Shown here: positions 27,341 through 35,021 of the stretch, one piece after another
How positions within the stretch are numbered: position 1 is the first letter of the stretch
How the letters are laid out: each line of letters opens with the position of its first letter
NCBI GenBank assembly: GCA_964567125.1
Contig: CAZMLC010000009.1
Coordinates: 1 to 55,317, forward strand
Direction of reading: 5' to 3'
Length of the DNA stretch: 55,317 nt
From: CAZMLC01 sp964567125
Lineage (GTDB): Bacteria > Verrucomicrobiota > Kiritimatiellia > RFP12 > UBA1067
Position numbers and translations under genes: made by a program
Notes under the pieces: model-generated
Told to the model about the DNA's origin: nothing
The model's database searches: none
Seen by the model: the letters and a program-made list of their open reading frames with translations, nothing else

Positions 27341-27763
27341 TTACTGTGCGCGTTTTTTATTGATCTCCGCGGCACGTTTGGCAACATCATCAACCTTCTG
27401 GTTGTTTTTACGGGCTATCATTTCGTAGGCCACTTTACGGTCCGTGTTTTCCTGTAAAATCACTTTGACAGCGGCCTTGTCAGCGCTTTCCTTTTCGATC
27501 AGGTAGCCGTCATTACCCTCTTCCGCCATCCCTTTTTTGACGAGTGCGATAACCGCATCGCGGCGTGCGCGGCGCCGTTCACGGACCTCTTCATTGCCAG
27601 GCTGGTCAAGGAATGTCTCGAGATCTTTATCGGTTTTCAGATTCACATCCATGGTGATTTGGATCGGCTTGATTTCATGTTCAGTTTTTACGGAGAGGCA
27701 GCCTGTCAAGGTTGCGAGCGCAATCAGGCTCATGCAGAGCGGGATGCGATTCGGTGAGGTCAT
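27341..27763 (-). CDS. YnbE-YdbL fusion lipoprotein (DUF1318)
   Basis: 140-aa lipoprotein with a clean lipobox LTGC (Cys22). Residues about 30-56 (KPIQITMDVNL then KTDKDLETFLD) resemble E. coli YnbE, an outer-membrane lipoprotein that caps YdbH. Residues about 66-136 (RRDAVIALVKKGMAEEGNDGY, ENTDRKVAYEMIARKN, VDDVAKRA) resemble YdbL, the periplasmic DUF1318 partner. In E. coli these are separate genes. ATG at 27763 follows AAAGGA; a TTG at 27802 is less likely. The YdbH-like gene ends 13 nt upstream, so the whole module is here in the E. coli order. Confidence 0.85.
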   Translation of the reverse strand: MTSPNRIPLCMSLIALATLTGCLSVKTEHEIKPIQITMDVNLKTDKDLETFLDQPGNEEVRERRRARRDAVIALVKKGMAEEGNDGYLIEKESADKAAVKVILQENTDRKVAYEMIARKNNQKVDDVAKRAAEINKKRAQ

Positions 27764-27776
27764 AACGTCTGTCCTT

Positions 27777-30700
27777 TCATGGTTGGCGCTGGGACACTTC
27801 AAGGCCCAGATTCAATAAACTCTCGAGAGAGCCGCATACGTTGAGATTCAAATCAACGGGGGCGGGCCACTCTTTGCTGTTCGACTTACCTTGTAACTTG
27901 AACTTCAACTGAGCATTATCCGCTGTTGGGGCTTCAAGTTCAACTCTGATTTGTGAAAAATCCATATCGCTGAGCGCTTTTGCGAGCGGTTTCTGGACCG
28001 TGCCTTGAATGCCGGCCTGTTCCAGATAGGGTTCAATTTCAGCGCTGTCATGAACGCGGAATTTTCCGCCCTGACCTGGCAGAGAGTAAAGATATCCGGG
28101 TAACAGTTTCAGTTGGCGGTCGCGGTAGGCGAGCGGGAAACGGCCAAAAAGGATGCCTTCTGCCTGCTGCGTGCGAAAGGGCAGGCCCAGCATCAGAACT
28201 TCGCCCAGATCAACCCGGTCGATGTAGACCACGGCATTGACGCGCAGATCATCCGGGTTGAGACGCAGGGAATAGAGGTTGACCTGTCCTTTGCAGAAGG
28301 CGGCTTCAATGCGATCGATGAAGACATCCTGTTCGCTGACCTGAAATTCGATTTTGCCGTTGGAGAGCGTGACATTACCCATGCGGAGGGTATCAAAGGT
28401 GATGTAGGGACGCCGGACCGTTGTAAAATCGTCGTCGATCTGGAACGGGATGCGGACTTTGATGTTGTCGATTTTCAGCGTGTCGCGGATCAGCTGGCCT
28501 TCGTTCACGCGGATGCGTCCCGTGATCACCGGTTTTCCACCCAACATGCGGAGTTCGCCGGTTGCGCTGACTTTCGCCGAGGCCTCAAGCGCAGGGGAAT
28601 CAACTTTTTTGAGCCATGCGGTAATGGCATCGTTGTGACCGACCGTGTTTTCAGGAACCGCGAAATCAATGGCGAGTTGCGTCGGCGCATCCCAGGGCAG
28701 GGTCACGTCGGCGTTCACATCCAGCGTTGTCCCCTGGGCGCGCAGCGTGGTGGCGATTTTCAGCGCGTCCATGCTGTTGGTCAGCGCGAAGCGGAGCGGT
28801 TCAAACGCGAGGCCGTACACGTCGAGGGCGCGCCAGCGCAGCAGACTGTTTGTCTTGAACTGTACGCCGTCGAGCGAGTCCCAGGTGCACGGTGCGACAA
28901 GGTCCAGATCATGGATAGTCAGATAGCGTCCGACGCGCAGCGTTCCGCGGTGCAGCGCCGCATGCACATCCGCGTGGATGGCGCGGCTCTTGTGCGGATT
29001 GAATTCAGGCAGTGAAATGGCGAATCCTGCGGTTTGAATAGCGGCACGAATGAACTGGTTGCTGCCGTGCGTGTACTGAATATCCGCGAGGTTGACCGTG
29101 CCGGTTGCGGAGAGGCCTTGTTCGCGATAGCGGATGGCGAAATCCGCATGCGCCTGACTGCGCAATTGCCGGTTCGTCATGCCGAGCCCGAAGGAAGGAA
29201 TTGTCAGATCCAGCATCCATTCCGGGGTGTGGCGCAAGCCGTTCAACGCGGCGCGCCCGGTATACAAAATACCGTTTGTGCTTGCCAGCGAGAGACCCTG
29301 TTGTTCGATCAGCGTCTCAGGATGCAGATAGCCTGTAAAGGTTCCTTCCGCCGCAGCATAGGGCGGCGTTGCTGTCATGGTGAGCGTGTAGTTCGAGCGG
29401 AGACCGCCTGCGGCCTGTGGCAGCCGGAAAAATCCATCTTCAACCGCCAGCGTCGAGACGAGGCGTCCGGGAGTATTGCGGACAATGTCGAGCGCGCCGG
29501 TCACCGCAATGCGCGTGGCACCCGTGCGGCCTGCCGCAAGCGCGAGGGTTGTCCGGCGCGCCTCCACGGCGAACTGCGCGCATCCGGACCATCCCTGTGA
29601 TGCCTCTGCCTGGTTGAGCGTGACGTGTGTTTCGAACGAACCGCCATCGGTGAGAAAACGCGGCATCAGGGGAATCATCTGGGGTAGGATCCGTCCCGCT
29701 GTACGTCCGGCGAGATCGGTCGAGGCGGAGACGCGCAAGGTCCGCTGCGTGGTGGTGATCAGCGCGGCCGTCGCGCGGAGGCTGACGAGCCGACCATCCT
29801 CTTGCGTCAGGTTGATCCCCTCTTTAAAGCGCACGCCGGAGAGTCCCGCGCTCAGACGCGCGTTCAGATTGGTGAGGGGACCTGAAACGTCCGTGCGCAG
29901 CGACTGAATGGTCAGCTCAGCTTCGGGATTGGTGTAGGCGATGCGCGTACCGCGCGCCAGTTCGCACGTCGCCGTCAGATGGCCAGGCTTAAAACCCTTT
30001 TCAAGCAGGAGGGTCACACGCGTGGAAAGCATGGCCTGGGAAAATGTGCAGGGTTCCAACGTAGGGGTAAGTGTCGGCAGAAAATAGAGCGCAGTGGCCT
30101 TGACGGCATTGAGGTCTTGGCAACAGCTTTCGAGCGTGATCTCCGCAGCCGTCGCACCAGGGGAAAGGAGGGCGTTCACGGCCAGCGTTGTTTGTACGGA
30201 CGTCCGCACATTGCCCGTGATCCGGTAGCGATCTTCGGCCATTGTCGGGCTTGGAATACAGACGATTGAAAGGTCGCCGTACAGATCCATCAGCGTCGCG
30301 TTTGTCGGTGTGCTGAGCGGGATATGAAGATCGTAGAGCGAGCATTCCCCGCAGCGGAAGGTTCCTGTTTGCGTCGCGGTGGCTGTTCCCTGTGCAGGTT
30401 GGGCTGCATGCGTCCGAAGGAGGGGGGCGAGGCGTGTCAGGAGCGGCAAAGTGAAGGTCGCGTTGGTCTCCACGGTGCAGGGCAGAGTGATGCCGCGGAC
30501 GCGGAGGCGATCCAGTTCGCCGGTGCGTAGCAGCGCCAGCGAATAACGGGCTTCGAGCCAATCGATGGTTAGCGCGCTGGGCTTTCCCCAGGACACATTG
30601 CGCAGCACGATGCGGTCGGGCGTCAGCGTCTCAAGGGAAAACGAAAGGTCGGCGAGCCCCTTGCTCTGCAACGCGCGTTGGATGCAGGCTGTGGCCCAGG

Positions 30701-30821
30701 TTATGCGCGTCTGCCAGAGGCTCCATCCAGCGAGGACAATACTGCCGAGGAGGCCCAGACTCAGAAGAGCGGCAAGGCATCCGACAGGTCGTCGGCGGGG
30801 ATTCTGTGGTTTTTGCGCCAT
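27777..30821 (-). CDS. YdbH-like AsmA-family intermembrane lipid-transport protein
   Basis: 1014-aa protein with one N-terminal membrane helix (about residues 14-37) and a long periplasmic beta-rich body. In E. coli, YdbH, TamB and YhdP are partly redundant bridges that move phospholipids to the outer membrane. The C-terminal part has the YdbH family pattern: LPFRTQQAEGILFGRFPLAY, LLPGYLYSLPGQGGKF and a repeated isopeptide-like beta pattern in DRIEAAFCKGQVNLYSL. The assignment is supported by the adjacent YnbE-YdbL fusion. ATG at 30821 is used; a TTG at 30851 has no ribosome-binding site. Confidence 0.82.
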   Translation of the reverse strand: MAQKPQNPRRRPVGCLAALLSLGLLGSIVLAGWSLWQTRITWATACIQRALQSKGLADLSFSLETLTPDRIVLRNVSWGKPSALTIDWLEARYSLALLRTGELDRLRVRGITLPCTVETNATFTLPLLTRLAPLLRTHAAQPAQGTATATQTGTFRCGECSLYDLHIPLSTPTNATLMDLYGDLSIVCIPSPTMAEDRYRITGNVRTSVQTTLAVNALLSPGATAAEITLESCCQDLNAVKATALYFLPTLTPTLEPCTFSQAMLSTRVTLLLEKGFKPGHLTATCELARGTRIAYTNPEAELTIQSLRTDVSGPLTNLNARLSAGLSGVRFKEGINLTQEDGRLVSLRATAALITTTQRTLRVSASTDLAGRTAGRILPQMIPLMPRFLTDGGSFETHVTLNQAEASQGWSGCAQFAVEARRTTLALAAGRTGATRIAVTGALDIVRNTPGRLVSTLAVEDGFFRLPQAAGGLRSNYTLTMTATPPYAAAEGTFTGYLHPETLIEQQGLSLASTNGILYTGRAALNGLRHTPEWMLDLTIPSFGLGMTNRQLRSQAHADFAIRYREQGLSATGTVNLADIQYTHGSNQFIRAAIQTAGFAISLPEFNPHKSRAIHADVHAALHRGTLRVGRYLTIHDLDLVAPCTWDSLDGVQFKTNSLLRWRALDVYGLAFEPLRFALTNSMDALKIATTLRAQGTTLDVNADVTLPWDAPTQLAIDFAVPENTVGHNDAITAWLKKVDSPALEASAKVSATGELRMLGGKPVITGRIRVNEGQLIRDTLKIDNIKVRIPFQIDDDFTTVRRPYITFDTLRMGNVTLSNGKIEFQVSEQDVFIDRIEAAFCKGQVNLYSLRLNPDDLRVNAVVYIDRVDLGEVLMLGLPFRTQQAEGILFGRFPLAYRDRQLKLLPGYLYSLPGQGGKFRVHDSAEIEPYLEQAGIQGTVQKPLAKALSDMDFSQIRVELEAPTADNAQLKFKLQGKSNSKEWPAPVDLNLNVCGSLESLLNLGLEVSQRQP

Positions 30822-30865
30822 GTTCGGTTCCGTTTTGGCGAGCCGCTGCAAAATGCGCGCGGCGG

Positions 30866-31906
30866 TTACTGCTTGATGCCGAGGCGCTCTTCGATTTTGC
30901 GGTCGCGTTGCAGACCGAGTTTAACGGCCTGACGGTAGTACATTTCCGCTTCCGCGGTTTCGGTAGGCCGCATCTTGAGCAGCAGCCAGGCCATGTTCAT
31001 GTAGGCGTCTGGCCGTTTCGGATTGAGTTTGATCGCAGCGTCGAGGGCGTCCATGGCTTTGGGATAGGAGTCTTCAGCGACGTAGGCACCGGCCAGTAAA
31101 AGCAGCGTTGCCTCGTCTTTGGGATTATCGTCATGCAGATCGTCCAGAACGACTTGCGCGTCAACATAACGGCCTTGCCGCATGCGCAGCAGCGCCATCA
31201 GATAGCGTGCTTCACGATGACTCGGATCCTGTTTGAGCACCGCAAGAATGGATTTCTCGGCATCCGCGAAGCGATCAATCTGCAGCATATCTTTGGCCCA
31301 CTTCAACTCTTCGTTGAGGACAATCGGCTGTGCGGGCGGCTGATTCGTGGCTGCTACGCGCTTCGCGTCTTCCGCGTCGCGCTGTTTGGAGAGCGCCGCG
31401 TCCGCGGCATCGGCTGCTGCTGCGGCATCGTCCTTGATGTCGCCCTGCTTGGCAATCAATTGAACCGTTTGATCAGCATGGTTTGTCGCTGCGGACAATT
31501 TGCGTTCGCGCAATTTCTTTTCGAGCTCACGGGTGTCGGTCACCGCGATGGTCCGTGCGGTCGCTTGCGCCTCTTCGAGCAAAATACGGTCGATTTCAGT
31601 TTCGCAGATCGCTTTGCGGAAGCGGACAGGAGCGAAATCCGACGATTTAACCCATTGCGGATTATCCGTTTCGATTTTGGTAAAGGCATCGTGGGCTTGG
31701 CGATAGATCTCGACGGCTTTCTTGGCGTCACCTTCGACGTAGCGTTCCTGCGCCTTGGTCATCAGCTCGTTTGCCGGTCTGATGAGTTCTGTCACGTTCG
31801 GTTTTTGAGACGTTGACTTCGTATTCGATGACGTTTTAGATTCACCGAGAAGCGTCGTTGTCGTGCAGAGACACAGGCACGTTGCAAGGATCGTAAAATA
31901 CCGCAT
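30866..31906 (-). CDS. Secreted TPR-repeat protein
   Basis: 346-aa protein with an N-terminal signal peptide (MRYFTILATCLCLCTTTTLLG), an alanine- and charge-rich helical middle (residues about 140-200), and TPR repeats at the end (residues about 215-330: AKDMLQIDRFADAEKSI, AMDALDAAIKLNPKRPDAYM). Such proteins usually act as scaffolds in envelope complexes; no partner is identified, but it is the first gene of the YdbH operon. AAGGAG stands before the ATG at 31906; an upstream in-frame start at 31942 lies across the promoter and is rejected. Confidence 0.8.
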   Translation of the reverse strand: MRYFTILATCLCLCTTTTLLGESKTSSNTKSTSQKPNVTELIRPANELMTKAQERYVEGDAKKAVEIYRQAHDAFTKIETDNPQWVKSSDFAPVRFRKAICETEIDRILLEEAQATARTIAVTDTRELEKKLRERKLSAATNHADQTVQLIAKQGDIKDDAAAAADAADAALSKQRDAEDAKRVAATNQPPAQPIVLNEELKWAKDMLQIDRFADAEKSILAVLKQDPSHREARYLMALLRMRQGRYVDAQVVLDDLHDDNPKDEATLLLLAGAYVAEDSYPKAMDALDAAIKLNPKRPDAYMNMAWLLLKMRPTETAEAEMYYRQAVKLGLQRDRKIEERLGIKQ

Positions 31907-31932
31907 ACTGATTCTCCTTAACTGAGGGTCAA

Positions 31933-31941
31933 AGTATAGCA
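31933..31941 (-). promoter_or_regulatory. Extended -10 promoter of the YdbH envelope operon
   Basis: On the minus strand TGC-TATACT (complement of 31933-31941) is an extended -10 element about 27 nt before the start codon; the -35 region is weak. It is followed by AAGGAG and the ATG at 31906. Confidence 0.55.
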
Positions 31942-32019
31942 CATTCGGGTGCGCAGCTTCACGCTAAAAACAGTGCGAATCCTGTTTTTCATGCGATCGG
32001 GCGCGTGCGCCGACAACGC

Positions 32020-32403
32020 TTATTCAGTGCCGAGCATGAAGAGCGTTGTGAAGGTGCTGCAGATGAGCACGGGAAGGATCGCCCAGCCATACGAAAAATT
32101 CGGGTAGACGATCAGGTTCCATGCGACAACCATGGCGTACCCGCCCAGGAGGCAGGTTAAAAACGTCGGCCCGCCGCGCACGCGTTCGCGGTTGATGTAC
32201 CGGATCGCTAGAATCAGGATCAGCAACGCGGGTGCAATGATGCAAGAGAGCGCCAGCCCGCATTTCAACAGCGTAAGGCTGATGGTCCAAACTCCGCTGC
32301 CGCGCAGGAAGGCTTGACGAAAATAATAAAGATGAACAAACAGTTGCGGAACGAGCAGGATCACCAGCGCGTACTCGCCGAGATGTTTAACTATTTGTCG
32401 CAT
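32020..32403 (-). CDS. Uncharacterised four-helix membrane protein
   Basis: 127-aa hydrophobic protein with four predicted membrane segments (about residues 10-32, 42-66, 82-100 and 106-125) and short charged loops such as RYINRERVRGG. I do not recognise the family. It is downstream of rpsT on the same strand but separated by a probable terminator; the ATG at 32403 overlaps no other gene. Base composition is like its neighbours. Confidence 0.65.
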   Translation of the reverse strand: MRQIVKHLGEYALVILLVPQLFVHLYYFRQAFLRGSGVWTISLTLLKCGLALSCIIAPALLILILAIRYINRERVRGGPTFLTCLLGGYAMVVAWNLIVYPNFSYGWAILPVLICSTFTTLFMLGTE

Positions 32404-32417
32404 AAGAGAGTTCCATA

Positions 32418-32458
32418 AACACCAAAACCGGACATCTTACTCGCGTACGATGACCGGT
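32418..32458 (-). terminator. Probable intrinsic terminator of rpsT
   Basis: Read on the minus strand, CCGGTCATC (complement of 32449-32457) pairs with GATGTCCGG (complement of 32428-32436) with one mismatch and a 12-nt loop, followed by TTTTGGTGTTT. It lies 30 nt past the rpsT stop. Confidence 0.55.
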
Positions 32459-32486
32459 CTTGTCTTTTCCAGCGTCTGCAATACGT

Positions 32487-32750
32487 TTACGCCAATGCGG
32501 CGATCTTTGCAGCCATGCGGGCTTTTTTGCGGCTCGCATTGTTCTTTGCAATGATCCCCTTCTTGGCATTCTTATCCAAGATGGATGTATACTCAGAGAA
32601 GGTCGCGACAGCGGCTTCCTTGTTGCCGGACTCGACTGCTTCCAGAACTTTTTTACGGGCCGTCAGCACGCGGCTCTTGCCTGCTTTGTTACGCTTGTGC
32701 GCGGCGTCTGCCTGCTTTGCACGCTTGACTGCACTCTTGATATTCGCCAT
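32487..32750 (-). CDS. rpsT: 30S ribosomal protein S20
   Basis: 87-aa basic protein that binds 16S rRNA early in small-subunit assembly. MANIKSAVKRAKQ at the N-terminus, the alternating Lys/Arg helices and the final KGIIAKNNASRKKARM are typical of bS20. It is monocistronic, with a strong promoter, a good AAGGAG (complement of 32760-32765) and a terminator. Confidence 0.97.
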   Translation of the reverse strand: MANIKSAVKRAKQADAAHKRNKAGKSRVLTARKKVLEAVESGNKEAAVATFSEYTSILDKNAKKGIIAKNNASRKKARMAAKIAALA

Positions 32751-32797
32751 GAAACGTTGCTCCTTAATGCTTCCTTTTGTTCTTAAAACGGAGAACT

Positions 32798-32825
32798 AAT
32801 ATACCTGATTTTCTGTTGCGGTCAA
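32798..32825 (-). promoter_or_regulatory. Promoter of rpsT
   Basis: On the minus strand TTGACC (complement of 32820-32825), 16 bp, TATATT (complement of 32798-32803). It lies about 48 nt before the start codon. Confidence 0.65.
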
Positions 32826-32900
32826 CTGTATAAATGGATTTTCAGTAAAAAAAATATGCGCGCGCACTAAAAGTTTCTTTGCTGAAACGAAAATGTAGCA

Positions 32901-32931
32901 TTGACAAAATCAGGAAATTTGTCATTATCAT
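32901..32931 (+). promoter_or_regulatory. Promoter of fabF-fabZ
   Basis: A perfect -35 TTGACA at 32901-32906 is followed by CATTAT (32923-32928, 16 bp) or TATCAT (32926-32931, 19 bp). It points to fabF, whose ATG is at 33004, giving a leader of about 65 nt. Confidence 0.6.
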
Positions 32932-33003
32932 AGGCTGAATTTTGGGAGCGTTAGGCAATCGTTGTCTGCGTCGTCAAATCTAATGAAATCGAAGGAATGA
33001 GCG

Positions 33004-34251
33004 ATGAGCAATAAAACCCGCGTATTGGTTACTGGTATGGGCGTGATTTCACCGGTCGGACAGACTGTGGATGAAATGTGGTCAAACATCCGCAACGGAG
33101 TCAGCGGTATTGGCCGGATTACGCGTTTTGATCCTTCCCGCGTCGATGCTAAAGTAGCTGCTGAAGTTAAAAATTTCGATATCACGAAATATGTGGAGTT
33201 CAAAGAATCGAAGCGCATGGCGCTCTTCACGCAGTATGCGGTGGCTGCGGCCAAGCAGGCGTGGGCTGATGCGAAGCTGGCCGAATACAGCGCGTTGAAT
33301 CCGGAGCGCGTGGCCGTGGTGATCGGCACAGGTATTGGCGGCAAAGATGTCGACGATGAGGCTTACAAGGTATTGTTTGACCGTGGCCCTAGCCGTCTTT
33401 CGCCGATGGTGATTCCCAAGCTGATTGCGAACGAAGCTGCGGGGAACGTCTCGATCGTTCTGAATGCTCAGGGTGCGGCCCATACGCTGGTAACGGCCTG
33501 TGCGTCGGGGACGGATGCGATGGGCTATGCCTTGGATATGCTGCGCGCGGGCCGTGCGGATGTCGTGGTCGTCGGCGGAACCGAAGCGACGATCAGCGAG
33601 TACTGCGTCGGTGGCTTCTGCGCGATGAAAGCGTTGAGCACCAAGCGCAACGATACGCCGGAAAAGGCGTGCCGGCCGTTTGATGCGGAGCGCGATGGCT
33701 TTATTATGGGCGAAGGTTCCGCCGTGCTGGTGCTCGAGACCGAGGCACATGCCAAGGCGCGCAATGCCAAGGCTTACGTCGAGTTTGCGGGGTATGGCGC
33801 GTCTTCCGATGCCTATCACCTGACCGCGCCGGATCCGGAAGCTGCAGGTGCTGCGCGCGCGATTCGCTTGGCGCTTGCAGATGCAGGCATCAAGCCGGAA
33901 GATGTCGATTACGTCAATGCGCATGGTACGTCGACGCCGTTGAATGATCCTATGGAGACCAAGGCTGTGAAGACGGTCTTTGGCGCGCATGCGTACAAGC
34001 TGAAAGTGTCCTCCACCAAGAGCATGACCGGTCATTTGCTCGGCGCCGCCGGCGCATTGGAGTCGTGCATCTGTTCGTTGGCGATCCGTGATGGCTTCTA
34101 TCCTCCGACGATCAACTACGAGCATCCTGATCCGGCGTGCGACCTGGATTGCGTCCCGAACAAAGGCATTGCCGCGCCGATGCGCGTAGCGATCTCGACC
34201 TCGCTGGGCTTTGGCGGCCACAACGGCGTGGTTGTTTTCAAGAGTCTGTAA
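33004..34251 (+). CDS. fabF: 3-oxoacyl-[acyl-carrier-protein] synthase II
   Basis: 415-aa condensing enzyme of fatty-acid elongation. The catalytic triad is present with FabF spacing: C166 in TACASGTDA, H307 in NAHGTSTPLND and H344 in MTGHLLGAAG (E. coli C163, H303, H340). RVLVTGMGVISPVG at the N-terminus and the terminal GFGGHNGVVVF are family marks. fabZ follows after 28 nt in the same transcript. acpP, fabD and fabG are not nearby. Confidence 0.97.
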   Translation: MSNKTRVLVTGMGVISPVGQTVDEMWSNIRNGVSGIGRITRFDPSRVDAKVAAEVKNFDITKYVEFKESKRMALFTQYAVAAAKQAWADAKLAEYSALNPERVAVVIGTGIGGKDVDDEAYKVLFDRGPSRLSPMVIPKLIANEAAGNVSIVLNAQGAAHTLVTACASGTDAMGYALDMLRAGRADVVVVGGTEATISEYCVGGFCAMKALSTKRNDTPEKACRPFDAERDGFIMGEGSAVLVLETEAHAKARNAKAYVEFAGYGASSDAYHLTAPDPEAAGAARAIRLALADAGIKPEDVDYVNAHGTSTPLNDPMETKAVKTVFGAHAYKLKVSSTKSMTGHLLGAAGALESCICSLAIRDGFYPPTINYEHPDPACDLDCVPNKGIAAPMRVAISTSLGFGGHNGVVVFKSL

Positions 34252-34279
34252 GTCAATTGAGCATAGAGAGGAACAAAGA

Positions 34280-34759
34280 ATGAGCGAATATAACAAGAAG
34301 GGTGAGCGGCTTGTCCCAGTTGATCAACCCTATCCTGGACCGATGGAGGAACTGCTTCCTCACCGTAAACCTTTCCTGTTCGTGGAAAAGTTGTTGAAAG
34401 TGGGCGATAATGAATTTCTCGGTGAGGCGATCTATCCGGAAGACTCGTGGTTCTTTAAGGGACACTTTCCGAACTATCCCGTGGTACCTGGTGTGATCTT
34501 GATCGAGACCATGGCGCAGTGCGGCGGTGCGGGGCTGATCGCGAACGGCACGGTTGCGCGCGACGGTCTCTTCTTCCTCGTGAATGTCAACAATGCGAAG
34601 TTCCGCCGCCAGGTGCGTCCGAACGAGCTGCTGCGCATGGAGATCCAGACCTTGCAGGTCGGTTCGCGCATGATCAAGCAGCACGGCAAAGCCTATATCG
34701 GCGACGATCTCGCCGTTGAGGCGGATTTCGCCTGTATTCTCGCTACGCGCAGCGCGTAG
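34280..34759 (+). CDS. fabZ: 3-hydroxyacyl-[acyl-carrier-protein] dehydratase FabZ
   Basis: 159-aa hot-dog fold dehydratase. The catalytic pair is H62 in KGHFPNYPVVPGV and E76 in LIETMAQ, 14 residues apart as in E. coli FabZ. LLPHRKPFLFVEK precedes it. The N-terminus (about 20 aa before LLPHR) is a little longer than usual. GAGAGGA precedes the ATG at 34280. It is co-transcribed with fabF and ends at a strong terminator. Confidence 0.95.
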   Translation: MSEYNKKGERLVPVDQPYPGPMEELLPHRKPFLFVEKLLKVGDNEFLGEAIYPEDSWFFKGHFPNYPVVPGVILIETMAQCGGAGLIANGTVARDGLFFLVNVNNAKFRRQVRPNELLRMEIQTLQVGSRMIKQHGKAYIGDDLAVEADFACILATRSA

Positions 34760-34815
34760 TAACGCACGAGGTACACTGCCGGGTCGAGTTGTCTCCGGCA
34801 TTGCGACAAAGTGGC

Positions 34816-34848
34816 ACGCCGCAAAGGGGAAAACCTTTGCGGCGTTTT
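34816..34848 (+). terminator. Intrinsic terminator of fabF-fabZ
   Basis: A 12-bp perfect stem (34816-34827 with 34834-34845), GC-rich at its base, a GGAAAA loop and a T-rich tail. It lies 56 nt after the fabZ stop. The remaining bases to 35021 show only the leader of the protease gene. Confidence 0.9.
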
Positions 34849-35021
34849 CATTTTGTGGAAATTCCGCGTTTCGCAACTGGCCGCTTGACTGGTTTTTCGC
34901 ACTGTTTTCGCTGCGGGAACGCGGGTTCCGCACCGGAAATGATTTTGGCATGCTATCTGCTTATAGCCACTCACTCCGAGGCCGCATGGGGCGACCTCAT
35001 CTGAAGAAGGAGGAATGAGCG

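Noticed and set aside
33082..34296. 404-codon open frame opposite fabF
   Set aside because: Antisense shadow of an unambiguous fabF with intact catalytic triad.
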